NCBI GenBank assembly: GCA_016708585.1
Contig: JADJFK010000013.1
Span: 210,911-274,910, forward strand
DNA length: 64,000 bases
Source: Sulfuritalea sp.
GTDB lineage: Bacteria > Pseudomonadota > Gammaproteobacteria > Burkholderiales > Rhodocyclaceae
Direction: 5' to 3'
The translations under genes were made by a program, and so were the position numbers. Below are positions 1-7,792 of this stretch, one piece after another. The notes under the pieces are model-generated. The model ran no database searches. It was given only the letters and a program-made list of their open reading frames with translations, and had not been told where the DNA came from. Positions within the stretch are counted from its first letter, which is position 1. Each line of letters starts with the position of its first letter.

Positions 1-1
1 C

Positions 2-952
2 GTCGAGGGTTCCGAGTCCCTGCTGAAAGCCGCATTGCGCGCCGGCCTGGCGCCGAACTACGGCTGCGGCAACGGCAACTGCGGACTGTGCAAGGCGCGC
101 GTGGTGGCCGGCGAAACGCGCGACGTGTCGCCTTCCGACTACCATTTTTCCGAGGCGGAGAAGGCGCAGAACCACGTCCTGATGTGCAGCTGCACGGCGC
201 TGAGTTCCGACCTGGTGCTGGAGGTGCTGGAAGCCGGCGCCCCGGAAGACATCCCCGAGCAGCGCATCGTGGCCAAGGTGCGCCGCATCGATGCGCTGAA
301 TGGCGACGTGATGCGCCTGCACCTGCAGACGCCGCGCAGCAACCGCCTGCGCTTCCTCGCCGGGCAGCGGGTGACCCTGGGCATCCGCGCCAATGTGGGC
401 GACGGCAGCGACGTGCACGGCGAGTTCTCCGTGGCGAGCTGTCCTTGCGACGACCGCAACCTGATTTTCCACATCCGCCGCGATGACCGCCGTGCCGCCA
501 GCGCCGACTTTTCGGCCTGCCTGTTCGACGGCCGCGTCCGCATTGCCGACGACGTGTCGGTGTGGGGGCCGTGGGGCAGCTTCGTGCTGGAAAACACCTC
601 GCCGCGGCCGCTGCTGTTCATCGCCGTCGAGGACGGCTTCGCCCCGATCAACAGCCTGATCGAGCACGCCATCGCGGTCGATGCCGCCGAGTCGATCACG
701 CTCTACTGGGGAGCCGCGAACGCCGGCGGCCAATACCTGCCCAACCAGTGCCGTGCCTGGGCCGATGCCCTCGATGAGTTCAGTTACCAGCCGCTGACGA
801 CCGAGGCCCTGCCCGCGGCGCTGGCCGCCAACCCGGCAGTGGCCGCCAGCGACGTCTATCTGGCCGGCGCCGAGCGCGATGTCGAGCCGATACTCGCGGT
901 GTTGCGCGCGGCCGGCCTGCCGCCGGAGCGCCTGCATGTCGAGGCGTGGTGA
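2..952 (+). CDS. 2Fe-2S ferredoxin / FAD-NAD reductase-like protein (5'-partial)
   Basis: The frame is open from base 2, so the gene starts before the window. The N-terminal part is a plant-type [2Fe-2S] ferredoxin domain with the Cys pattern CGNGNCGLC and a fourth Cys near MCSC. A ferredoxin-NADP-reductase-like module follows. Its usual nucleotide-binding signatures are weak: the flavin motif normally RxYS reads GEFS, and the glycine-rich NAD loop reads AVEDGFAP. Architecture matches electron-transfer reductases that feed oxygenases or deoxysugar enzymes, but substrate and partner are unknown. A copy of the dispersed 24-bp motif lies in frame at 489-512 and encodes RRAASADF. The next gene starts 5 bases after the stop, so they are probably one operon. 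Confidence 0.8.
   Translation, partial: VEGSESLLKAALRAGLAPNYGCGNGNCGLCKARVVAGETRDVSPSDYHFSEAEKAQNHVLMCSCTALSSDLVLEVLEAGAPEDIPEQRIVAKVRRIDALNGDVMRLHLQTPRSNRLRFLAGQRVTLGIRANVGDGSDVHGEFSVASCPCDDRNLIFHIRRDDRRAASADFSACLFDGRVRIADDVSVWGPWGSFVLENTSPRPLLFIAVEDGFAPINSLIEHAIAVDAAESITLYWGAANAGGQYLPNQCRAWADALDEFSYQPLTTEALPAALAANPAVAASDVYLAGAERDVEPILAVLRAAGLPPERLHVEAW
489..512 (-). repeat. Dispersed 24-bp motif, copy 1 (inside a gene)
   Basis: The reverse strand reads AAAAGTCGGCGC, then TGGCGGC, then ACGGC, a close match to the consensus. It lies in frame inside the reductase-like gene. Confidence 0.7.
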
Positions 953-956
953 GGCA

Positions 957-1325
957 ATGGGCCCGGCGCGCCGCAGCATACCGATACAGCTTCAGGGCGG
1001 CGAGGCCGAGCTCGAATCCTGCGCCGCGGCCGAACCCTTCGCCCTGATGGTGCTGGGCGACAGCATGGCGCCGGAGTTCGTCGAGGGCGAAGTGATCCTG
1101 ATCGAGCCGGAAGGCCTCGCTACCGATGGCTCCTTCGTCCTGGCGAAACTCGACGACGAGTGGATCTTCCGCCAGCTGGTGCGCCATGGTGCGGGCTGGC
1201 GCCTGCAGGCCTTGAACCCGGAGTATCCCGCCGCGGATATTCCCGGCCTCGACGCGGTCAAAGGCGTCATCATCCAGAAATCCCGGCCCGGCACCCGCCG
1301 CGCCACCAAACGCTACGTCGACTGA
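957..1325 (+). CDS. S24/LexA-like peptidase domain protein lacking a DNA-binding domain
   Basis: This 122-residue protein is essentially only the C-terminal domain of the S24 (LexA/UmuD) family. VLGDSMAPEF contains the conserved serine and is followed by the usual EGEVILIEP strand and an ALNPEYP segment. The catalytic lysine normally found in a TVKRL-type motif is replaced: the matching stretch reads WIFRQL, with Arg. Autoproteolysis is therefore doubtful. There is no helix-turn-helix upstream. The ATG at 957, just past the preceding stop, was chosen over the upstream in-frame start at 879, which overlaps the reductase gene. Role unknown; it sits in a tight operon with the reductase and three conserved proteins. 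Confidence 0.75.
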   Translation: MGPARRSIPIQLQGGEAELESCAAAEPFALMVLGDSMAPEFVEGEVILIEPEGLATDGSFVLAKLDDEWIFRQLVRHGAGWRLQALNPEYPAADIPGLDAVKGVIIQKSRPGTRRATKRYVD

Positions 1326-1336
1326 GGGAATCCGCC

Positions 1337-1570
1337 GTGCCTTACTACATCTACCGCGTCACCCCCCTCGGGCCGGTGCGCCAGCTCGCCAGGATCAGCC
1401 AGTTCGAGGCCTTCAAGGAGGCCTCGACCGAGGCCAAGCGCCTGCGCCGCGAAACAGAACTTGCTGCCGGCGAGAAGATCAAGACCATCTTTGCCGAGAA
1501 CGAACTGCAGGCCGAGGAACTGCTGAGCCAGCCGGCGCGGGAAGACTTTGCCGACGGCGAGGACTATTAG
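1337..1570 (+). CDS. Small conserved hypothetical protein
   Basis: A 77-residue soluble protein with a GTG start (PYYIYRV...), a basic middle segment (EAKRLRRETEL) and a Glu/Asp-rich C-terminus (REDFADGEDY). No signal peptide or membrane segment is visible. It sits 11 bases after the S24-like gene and 8 before the next, so it is almost certainly co-transcribed. The longer in-frame start at 1160 is rejected because it runs through the S24-like gene. I do not recognise a named family or function. Confidence 0.7.
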   Translation: MPYYIYRVTPLGPVRQLARISQFEAFKEASTEAKRLRRETELAAGEKIKTIFAENELQAEELLSQPAREDFADGEDY

Positions 1571-1578
1571 GCGGACCG

Positions 1579-2028
1579 GTGGACGAGATCGCTTTCCGCA
1601 ACGCCCGGGGCGAAATCAACCGCCGGCCCTGCATTTTCGAACGCGCGCTGCTGGCGCGCCACGCGGTCTGCGAACTGGCGGCGAACCACCAGATCGCCGA
1701 AAGGGAAAGCATCGCCTGCAGCCAGCCGGCGGCGCATGCGGACTGCGCGCAAATGGCCGAACTGCTGCGCGAGAAGTCGAGCTTCGCCCTGCGCCTGACC
1801 GCGACGCAGCGCATCCTGCCGCATGCCATGGTGATGAAAATCCAGTGCGGCGGCCTCGACGGACTGCGGGCCCTGCTCGACCCTGCCGCGCCGGCGCCCG
1901 ACGTGCGGCGCCTGGTGTGCCTGGCCCGCGAGTGTCATGGCGATTTCGGCGAACTGCCGTTTTCGGAAGTGGTGCAGGGCGTGGCGGCCTGGAAGCCGCG
2001 CCGCCGCCATCCGCGGAGCGCCGAATGA
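1579..2028 (+). CDS. Conserved hypothetical protein
   Basis: A 149-residue soluble protein with a GTG start. It has four Cys spread through the middle and C-terminal parts (SIACSQ, ADCAQ, KIQCGG, VCLARECHG) and an alpha-helical look. No signal peptide or membrane segment. Its TGA overlaps the next ATG (ATGA), indicating translational coupling with the 339-residue protein downstream. Function not recognised. The context (reductase, S24-like protein) suggests a redox- or stress-related operon, but that is inference only. Confidence 0.7.
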   Translation: MDEIAFRNARGEINRRPCIFERALLARHAVCELAANHQIAERESIACSQPAAHADCAQMAELLREKSSFALRLTATQRILPHAMVMKIQCGGLDGLRALLDPAAPAPDVRRLVCLARECHGDFGELPFSEVVQGVAAWKPRRRHPRSAE

Positions 2029-3044
2029 TCGCCGGCATGGCGGCGCTGGTGCAGGCGGTGCAGACCAACTGCGACATCGCCGACGCGCGCCACGCGCGCG
2101 ACGTCAGCCTGTGCACCTACCTGCTCGGCATGCGCGAGTTCTTTCGCTGGGAGCATCAGCTGCCCTACGGCGCGTCGCCGCCGCGCGATGAAGTCGGGCG
2201 CTGGATTGCCGAACGCGAGGCGCGCTGGGAGCAGATCGCCGATGCGGACTTCGTCGCCGTGCCGGTGGCCGGCCGCGACTTCGATGCCTTCGACGCCGGA
2301 CAGGTGAATGCGGCGCTGGCCGGCAGCGGGCTGGTGTATGGCGCCGGCCTCGGGCGCTTCCACAAGCCGCATTTCTTCCTCGGCCGGCTCGACCGCGAGG
2401 AACGGCGCGGTGCGGCCCACCTGCTGGTCTGCGGCTGCGAATATGCGCGCGACGTGTCGGCGATTCCGGCGGCGTCGCAGGGCGGCACGCTGATCGTGCG
2501 CCGCGAGGCGCTGCGGCAGTGGCTGTGGGAAAAAGCCGAAGGCTGGAACGTCAGGCAGCAGGACGGTGCGCTGAAGGCCGCCCTGCTCGCCCACGGTTAC
2601 GATCGCGATCCGGCGGCGGCCATCGAGCGCCTGGTCGAGGTCGAGACCGAGGCGCTGGCCTGGCACGAGGAGGGCGAATGGCAGGCGGCCCGCCTGCTCG
2701 GCCCGGAATGGCAAGCCATGATCGCCGGCTTCAAGAACAAGCGCGCCGAGATCTTCGCCCGCGCGGTGAAGGACAACCTGGCCGACTGCCTGGTAACCCT
2801 GCCGCGACTTGCCACTGTCGGCAGCGAGGCCATGCGCCAGTTCTGGCTGGCCAGCTTCGACGGTCTGCGCCGCGAGCTGTTTCCCGCCATCGCAAAAGTC
2901 GGCGCCGGCGACACGGCGCGGTGGGCGCAATTCGCCGCTCGCGGCGCCGGGCATTTCGAGTTGCTGGCGAAGCGCCTGCTGATCCTTTCGGAGCAGGAGA
3001 TCGAGGGGCTTTCGCAACGGGCGGAGGAGTTGGCGACAGCGTAA
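2025..3044 (+). CDS. Conserved hypothetical protein (339 aa)
   Basis: A soluble, mostly helical protein. The N-terminus contains NCDIADARHARDVSLCTYLL followed by MREFFRWEHQLPYG, which has the look of a conserved family signature; I do not assign a function. The start at 2025 overlaps the previous stop and was chosen over the upstream in-frame extension. A copy of the dispersed motif at 2894-2917 is read in frame as AKVGAGDTA near the C-terminus. This is the last gene of the first operon; the promoter and operator of the glycolate operon follow immediately after its stop. Confidence 0.75.
   Translation: MIAGMAALVQAVQTNCDIADARHARDVSLCTYLLGMREFFRWEHQLPYGASPPRDEVGRWIAEREARWEQIADADFVAVPVAGRDFDAFDAGQVNAALAGSGLVYGAGLGRFHKPHFFLGRLDREERRGAAHLLVCGCEYARDVSAIPAASQGGTLIVRREALRQWLWEKAEGWNVRQQDGALKAALLAHGYDRDPAAAIERLVEVETEALAWHEEGEWQAARLLGPEWQAMIAGFKNKRAEIFARAVKDNLADCLVTLPRLATVGSEAMRQFWLASFDGLRRELFPAIAKVGAGDTARWAQFAARGAGHFELLAKRLLILSEQEIEGLSQRAEELATA
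2894..2917 (+). repeat. Dispersed 24-bp motif, copy 2 (inside a gene)
   Basis: Near-consensus copy (AAAAGTCGGCGC, CGGCGAC, ACGGC), read in frame as KVGAGDTA in the 339-residue hypothetical protein. Confidence 0.75.
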
Positions 3045-3045
3045 T

Positions 3046-3078
3046 TTGTCTGACAACTTTGCCGGCAGCGTTCATAAT
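3046..3078 (+). promoter_or_regulatory. Promoter and FadR-type operator of the glycolate operon
   Basis: The perfect palindrome TTGTC-T-GACAA (3046-3056) fits the FadR-family pattern TNGTNNNACNA. It overlaps a good -35 element, CTGACA (3050-3055), which is 17 bp from the -10 CATAAT (3073-3078). The predicted transcription start falls at about 3084-3086, next to the hyi ATG at 3087, so the mRNA would be leaderless or nearly so. The same palindrome with A at the centre lies in the dctP promoter (35678). Position on the -35 predicts repression. Confidence 0.7.
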
Positions 3079-3086
3079 GCGACGCC

Positions 3087-3863
3087 ATGCCACGTCTTGC
3101 CGCCAACCTGTCCTTCCTGTTCACCGAGCGTCCGTTTTTCGAGCGCTTTGCCGCGGCGCGGGCGGCCGGCTTTGCCGCCGTCGAGTTCCATTTTCCCTAC
3201 GAGTACGACCGCGCGGCGCTGGCCGAAGTGGTGCTGACCTCCGGCCTGGAAGTCGTGCTGTTCAACCTGCCGGCCGGCGACTGGGCCGCGGGCGAGCGGG
3301 GCATCGCCTGCCATCCGCGGCGCATCGCCGAGTTCCAGGACGGCGTCGGCCTCGCCATCGACCATGCGCGGCTGCTCGGCTGCACGCGGCTGAATTGCCT
3401 GGCGGGCATCGCGCCGGCCGGGGTCGCAGCGGAGCAGGCGCGTGAAATCCTGGTCGAGAACCTGCGCTTCGCCGCCGCGGTGACCGCGCGCGCCGGCATC
3501 CGCCTGCTGCTGGAACCGCTCAACACGCGCGACACGCCCGGATTCTTCGTCGCCACCTCGCGCGCGGGACTGGCGGTGATCGATGCCGTCGGCAGCGACA
3601 ACCTGCGCCTGCAGTACGACATCTATCACGCCCAGGTCATGGAGGGCGACCTGGCGCGCACGCTGCAGGAACACCTGCCGCGGATCGGCCACGTCCAGCT
3701 GGCGGACAATCCGGGGCGGCACGAGCCGGGCAGCGGCGAAATCAATTTCCCCTTCCTGCTGCGCCACCTCGACCGCATCGGCTATGACGGCTGGGTCGGC
3801 TGCGAATACAAGCCCGCCGGACGCACCGAGGATTCCCTCGGCTGGCTGGGGGAGTGGATGTGA
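3087..3863 (+). CDS. hyi: Hydroxypyruvate isomerase (first paralogue)
   Basis: A 258-residue TIM-barrel isomerase of the Hyi/OtnI family. It interconverts hydroxypyruvate and tartronate semialdehyde in glyoxylate/glycerate metabolism. Family features: the MPRLAANLSFLF start, AAGFAAVEFHFPYEY, NLPAGDWAAGERGIACHP, LLLEPLN and the metal/active-site region LQYDIYHAQ, then GHVQLADNPGRHEPGSGEI and GWVGCEYKP near the end. Length is normal. A paralogue with the same motifs lies at 39852. First gene of an operon whose genes mostly overlap by a few bases. The start codon lies only about 8 bases past the -10 box, so no Shine-Dalgarno fits; translation is probably leaderless. Confidence 0.93.
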   Translation: MPRLAANLSFLFTERPFFERFAAARAAGFAAVEFHFPYEYDRAALAEVVLTSGLEVVLFNLPAGDWAAGERGIACHPRRIAEFQDGVGLAIDHARLLGCTRLNCLAGIAPAGVAAEQAREILVENLRFAAAVTARAGIRLLLEPLNTRDTPGFFVATSRAGLAVIDAVGSDNLRLQYDIYHAQVMEGDLARTLQEHLPRIGHVQLADNPGRHEPGSGEINFPFLLRHLDRIGYDGWVGCEYKPAGRTEDSLGWLGEWM

Positions 3864-5161
3864 TCTACCTGCACCAGCGCGCCTTGCTGCGCGAGCTGTT
3901 CGATGCCGCGGTGGCCGCGGCCGACCCGGCGCATTGCCTGCCGCACTGGCTGCCCGGGCCTCCCGCCGGCCGCCTGGTGATAGTCGGCGCCGGCAAGGCG
4001 GCGGCGGCCATGGCGGCTGCCGTCGAAGCGCATTGGCGCGGTGATCTGGAGCGCATTTCGGGTATCGTCGTCACGCGTTACGGGCATGGCCTGCCGACGC
4101 GGTGCATCGAGGTGGTCGAAGCCTCGCATCCGGCGCCCGACGCCGCCGGGCAGCGCGCCGCGGCGCGCCTGCTGCAGGCCGTGCATGGCCTCACGGCCGA
4201 CGACCTGGTGCTGGTGCTGCTCTCCGGCGGCGGTTCGGCCCTGCTCGCGGCACCCATGGCGGGCATCACGCTGGATGAAAAGCGCGGCGTGACCAAGGCC
4301 CTGCTGGCCTGTGGCGCCAACATCGGCGAAATCAATTGCGTCAGGAAGCACCTGTCGGCCATCAAGGGCGGGCGACTCGCCCTTGCCGCAGCGCCGGCCC
4401 GGGTGCTGACCCTGGCGATATCCGACGTGCCGGGCGACGATCTGTCGACCATTGCCTCCGGTCCCACCGTGCCCGATCCGACCACCTGCGCCGATGCGCT
4501 GGAAATCGTCGATCGCTATGGCATCGAACTGCCCGCCGCCGCCCGCGCGGCGCTGCAGGATGGCAGGGCGGAAACGCCCAAGCCGGGCAACCCCGGATTC
4601 GCCAGGTGCGAGTCGCACATCATCGCCACGGCGCAGGCCTCGCTGGCGGCGGCGGCGGAACTGGCGCGCAGTCGCGGCATCGTGCCGCTGGTGCTGGGCG
4701 ATGCGATCGAGGGCGAGGCGCGCGAAGCGGCGCGCGTGCTGGGCGGTATCGCCTTGTCCTGCGCGACGCATGGCGTGCCCCTGGCGGCGCCTTGCGTCCT
4801 GCTCTCGGGCGGCGAGACGACGGTGACGGTGAGGGCTGCCGGGCGCGGCGGACGCAATGCCGAATTCCTGCTCGGCCTCGCGCTGGCGCTCGGCGGCCAT
4901 CCGCACATTTCGGCCATCGCCTGCGATACGGATGGCATCGATGGCTCGGAAGACAACGCCGGCGCCATGGTCTTGCCCGACACGCCGGCGCGGGCCATCG
5001 CCGCTGAAATTGATTTGCGCGCGCGCCTGGCACAGAATGACGCGTTCAGCGTATTCTCGGCTCTGGGCGACCTCGTCGTCACCGGGCCGACGCGTACCAA
5101 CGTGAATGATTTCAGGGCGATCCTGATCGATCCGGCGGAATCTCTGGCAAAGGAAGAATGA
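3854..5161 (+). CDS. ttuD: Glycerate 2-kinase / MOFRL family (TtuD/GckA type)
   Basis: A 435-residue protein of the DUF4147-MOFRL family, which phosphorylates D-glycerate to 2-phosphoglycerate (older name: hydroxypyruvate reductase TtuD). Visible family features are VIVGAGKAAAAMA near the N-terminus, EASHPAPDAAG, LLSGGGSALL, NCVRKHLSAIKGG, ISDVPGDD and a C-terminal GGETTVTVRAAGRGGRNAEF followed by CDTDGIDGSEDNAGA. The GTG at 3854 overlaps hyi; a second GTG at 3860 is equally possible. It funnels hydroxypyruvate and tartronate-semialdehyde products into glycolysis. Confidence 0.9.
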   Translation: MDVIYLHQRALLRELFDAAVAAADPAHCLPHWLPGPPAGRLVIVGAGKAAAAMAAAVEAHWRGDLERISGIVVTRYGHGLPTRCIEVVEASHPAPDAAGQRAAARLLQAVHGLTADDLVLVLLSGGGSALLAAPMAGITLDEKRGVTKALLACGANIGEINCVRKHLSAIKGGRLALAAAPARVLTLAISDVPGDDLSTIASGPTVPDPTTCADALEIVDRYGIELPAAARAALQDGRAETPKPGNPGFARCESHIIATAQASLAAAAELARSRGIVPLVLGDAIEGEAREAARVLGGIALSCATHGVPLAAPCVLLSGGETTVTVRAAGRGGRNAEFLLGLALALGGHPHISAIACDTDGIDGSEDNAGAMVLPDTPARAIAAEIDLRARLAQNDAFSVFSALGDLVVTGPTRTNVNDFRAILIDPAESLAKEE

Positions 5162-6663
5162 TGGTTCAGCGCGAACACTCCGCCGAAATGGCGCAGGATT
5201 TTGCCGGCGTTGATCGCGCGTTGCTGCTGGCCGACCTGGCGCGCATCCTGCCGGCGGCGGCGTTGCTGTCGGCCGACGAGGACCTGAAGCCCTACGAGTG
5301 CGATGGCCTGTCCGCCTATCGCCAGGTGCCGCTGGCGGTGGCCCTGCCGGATAGCGAAGCTCAGGTGGTGGCGGTGATCAAGGCGTGCCGCGCCGCCGGC
5401 GCACCGATTGTCGCGCGCGGCGCCGGCACCGGGCTTTCCGCCGGCGCCTTGCCCCATCCGCAGGGCGTGGTGCTGTCGCTGGCCAAGCTGAAGAAAATCC
5501 TGCATGTCGATCCCGTGGCGCGCGTGGCAGTGGTGCAGCCCGGCGTGCGCAACCTGGCGATTTCGGAAGCGGCCGCGCCGCTGGGCCTCTACTACGCCCC
5601 CGATCCGAGCTCGCAGATCGCCTGTTCCATCGGCGGCAACGTGGCCGAGAATTCCGGCGGCGTGCATTGCCTGAAGTACGGCCTGACGCTGCACAACGTG
5701 CTGCGCGTGCGCGCCGTGACCGTCGCCGGCGACATCGTCGAATTCGGCAACCAGGCCCTCGATGCGCCGGGCTACGACCTGCTTGCGCTGTCCATCGGTT
5801 CCGAAGGCATGCTCGCGGTGGTCACCGAGGTGACCGTCAAGCTGGTGCCGAAGCCCGAGCAGGCGCAGGTGATCATGGCCAGCTTCGACGATGTGATGAA
5901 GGCGGGCGAAGCCGTAGCGGCAGTGATTGCCGCCGGCATCATCCCGGCCGGGCTGGAAATGATGGACAAGCCGGCCACCGCGGCGGTCGAGCCCTACGTC
6001 AAGGCCGGTTACGACCTCAACGCCGAGGCCATCCTGCTCTGCGAATCCGACGGCACGGCAGAAGAAGTGGCGGAGGAGATTTCGCGCATGAAGGCGGTGC
6101 TCGAAACCAGCGGCGCCACCGAGATCCGCGTCTCGCAATCCGAAGCCGAGCGCCTGCGTTTCTGGGCCGGGCGCAAGGCGGCCTTCCCCGCCGCGGGGCG
6201 CATCTCGCCCGATTACTACTGCATGGACGGCACCATTCCGAGGAAGCGCCTGGGCGAGATGCTGACCGCGATTTATGCCATGGAGAAGAAATACCGCCTG
6301 CGCTGCATCAATGTCTTCCATGCCGGCGACGGCAACCTGCATCCGCTGATCCTCTACGACGCCAACGTCGCCGGCGAGCTGGAACGCACCGAAGCCTTCG
6401 GCGCCGAAATTCTCAAACTGTCGGTGGACCTGGGCGGCACCATCACCGGCGAGCATGGCGTGGGTTACGAGAAGATCAATTCCATGTGCGACCAGTTCGG
6501 TTCCGACGAACTGCGCGCCTTCCACGCCGTGAAGCGCGCCTTCGATCCCGAGGGCTTGCTGAATCCCGAGAAGGGCGTGCCGACCCTGCATCGCTGCGCC
6601 GAGTTCGGCCGCATGCACGTGCATGGCGGCCAGATCAAGTTTCCCGAGCTGGAGCGGTTGTGA
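5158..6663 (+). CDS. glcD: Glycolate oxidase subunit GlcD
   Basis: A 501-residue FAD-linked oxidase (PCMH/vanillyl-alcohol-oxidase fold) that oxidises glycolate to glyoxylate within the GlcDEF complex. FAD-binding signatures are VARGAGTGLSAGALP and PDPSSQIACSIGGNVAENSGG; the C-terminal cap carries NVFHAGDGNLHP and TGEHGVGYEK. Length matches E. coli GlcD. It overlaps ttuD and glcE through ATGA junctions. A tandem ATG allows a start at 5158 or 5161. Confidence 0.95.
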   Translation: MMVQREHSAEMAQDFAGVDRALLLADLARILPAAALLSADEDLKPYECDGLSAYRQVPLAVALPDSEAQVVAVIKACRAAGAPIVARGAGTGLSAGALPHPQGVVLSLAKLKKILHVDPVARVAVVQPGVRNLAISEAAAPLGLYYAPDPSSQIACSIGGNVAENSGGVHCLKYGLTLHNVLRVRAVTVAGDIVEFGNQALDAPGYDLLALSIGSEGMLAVVTEVTVKLVPKPEQAQVIMASFDDVMKAGEAVAAVIAAGIIPAGLEMMDKPATAAVEPYVKAGYDLNAEAILLCESDGTAEEVAEEISRMKAVLETSGATEIRVSQSEAERLRFWAGRKAAFPAAGRISPDYYCMDGTIPRKRLGEMLTAIYAMEKKYRLRCINVFHAGDGNLHPLILYDANVAGELERTEAFGAEILKLSVDLGGTITGEHGVGYEKINSMCDQFGSDELRAFHAVKRAFDPEGLLNPEKGVPTLHRCAEFGRMHVHGGQIKFPELERL

Positions 6664-7709
6664 TGGAAGAGGATCAGATCAACCTGTTTCGCACGCGCAT
6701 CCTCGAGCGCAAGCCGCTGCGCATACGGGGTGGCAGCAGCAAGGATTTCTACGGTGGGCCGCTTGCGGGAGACATCCTCGACACGCGCGCCCATGCCGGC
6801 ATCGTCAGCTACGAACCGACCGAACTGGTGATCACCGCGCGCTGCGGCACGCCGCTGGCGGAGCTGGAGTCGGCGCTGGCGGCACGGCGCCAGTTCCTCG
6901 CCTGCGAGCCGCCGCGTTTCGGCGGCGCCACGGTCGGCGGCGCCGTCGCCGCGGGACTCTCCGGCCCGCGCCGGGCGGCGGTCGGCAGCCTGCGCGATTT
7001 CGTGCTCGGCGTCCGCATCATGGACGGCGAGGGCCGCGTGCTCAAGTTCGGCGGCGAGGTGATGAAGAACGTCGCCGGCTTCGACGTGTCGCGCCTGATG
7101 ACCGGGGCGCTCGGCACCCTGGGGCTGGTCCTCGACGTCTCGCTCAAGGTGCTGCCGCTGCCGGCGGGCGATGCCAGCCTGCGTTTCGAAATGCCGCAGG
7201 ACAAGGCGCTGGCGGCGCTGAACCGCTGGGCCGGCCAGCCGCTGCCCCTGGTGGCGAGCTGCTGGCAGGACGGCGTGCTGACCATCCGCCTGTCCGGCGC
7301 GCAGGCGGCCGTGGCGGCGGCGTGCGCCAGCCTCGGCGGCGAAGCGCTGGCCGCCGCGGATGAATTCTGGAACGGCCTGCGCGAGCAGAGCGCGGCCTTC
7401 TTCGCCGGCGATGCACCGCTGTGGCGCCTGTCGCTGCCTTCCGTTGCGCCGCCGCTGGAATCGCCGGGCGACCCCTTGATCGAATGGGGCGGGGCCCAGC
7501 GCTGGCTGCGCGGCGACGCCGATGCAGCGCAGCTGCGGCAGGCGGCTGTTGCGGCGGGCGGTCATGCCACCCTGTTCCGCGGCGGCGACAAAACCGGCGG
7601 CGTGTTCGCGCCGCTGCAGCCGGCGTTGATGGAAGTGCATCGCCGCCTGAAGCACAGCTTCGACCCCTATGGCGTGTTCAATCCCGGCAGGCTTTACCCG
7701 GAGTTCTAG
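6663..7709 (+). CDS. glcE: Glycolate oxidase FAD-binding subunit GlcE
   Basis: A 348-residue protein and the smaller FAD-binding subunit of glycolate oxidase. It has the truncated PCMH domain typical of GlcE: LRIRGGSSKDFYG, EPPRFGGATVGGAVAAGLSGPRR and GEVMKNVAGFDVSRLMTGALGTLG, ending in FDPYGVFNPGRLYPEF. It starts by ATGA overlap with glcD. The otherwise seamless operon is interrupted after this gene by an 83-bp repeat element before glcF. Confidence 0.95.
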   Translation: MEEDQINLFRTRILERKPLRIRGGSSKDFYGGPLAGDILDTRAHAGIVSYEPTELVITARCGTPLAELESALAARRQFLACEPPRFGGATVGGAVAAGLSGPRRAAVGSLRDFVLGVRIMDGEGRVLKFGGEVMKNVAGFDVSRLMTGALGTLGLVLDVSLKVLPLPAGDASLRFEMPQDKALAALNRWAGQPLPLVASCWQDGVLTIRLSGAQAAVAAACASLGGEALAAADEFWNGLREQSAAFFAGDAPLWRLSLPSVAPPLESPGDPLIEWGGAQRWLRGDADAAQLRQAAVAAGGHATLFRGGDKTGGVFAPLQPALMEVHRRLKHSFDPYGVFNPGRLYPEF

Positions 7710-7710
7710 A

Positions 7711-7788
7711 TGAAACAGCCCCCACGCTCACTACGTTCGCTGCCCCCCGAGGGGGCGCAGGTCCCCCTTGGGGCGGTCCGGCGGGAGC
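7711..7788 (+). repeat. GC-rich interspersed palindromic repeat between glcE and glcF
   Basis: The segment contains CCCCCACGCTCACTACG, the palindrome CCCCCCGAGGGGG and CCCCTTGGGGCGGTCCGGC. It is the only spacer in an operon of overlapping genes. Its last bases (GCGGGAGCCCTG) abut the glcF ATG and supply the ribosome-binding site. The segment at 42913-43018 ends the same way (CCCCTGGGGCGGCCCGGC, then AGGAGG). Such repeats are common in betaproteobacteria. Confidence 0.7.
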
Positions 7789-7792
7789 CCTG

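Noticed and set aside
4516..6624. 702-codon minus-strand frame opposite ttuD-glcD
   Set aside because: Antisense shadow of two well-recognised genes; no domain visible in its translation.
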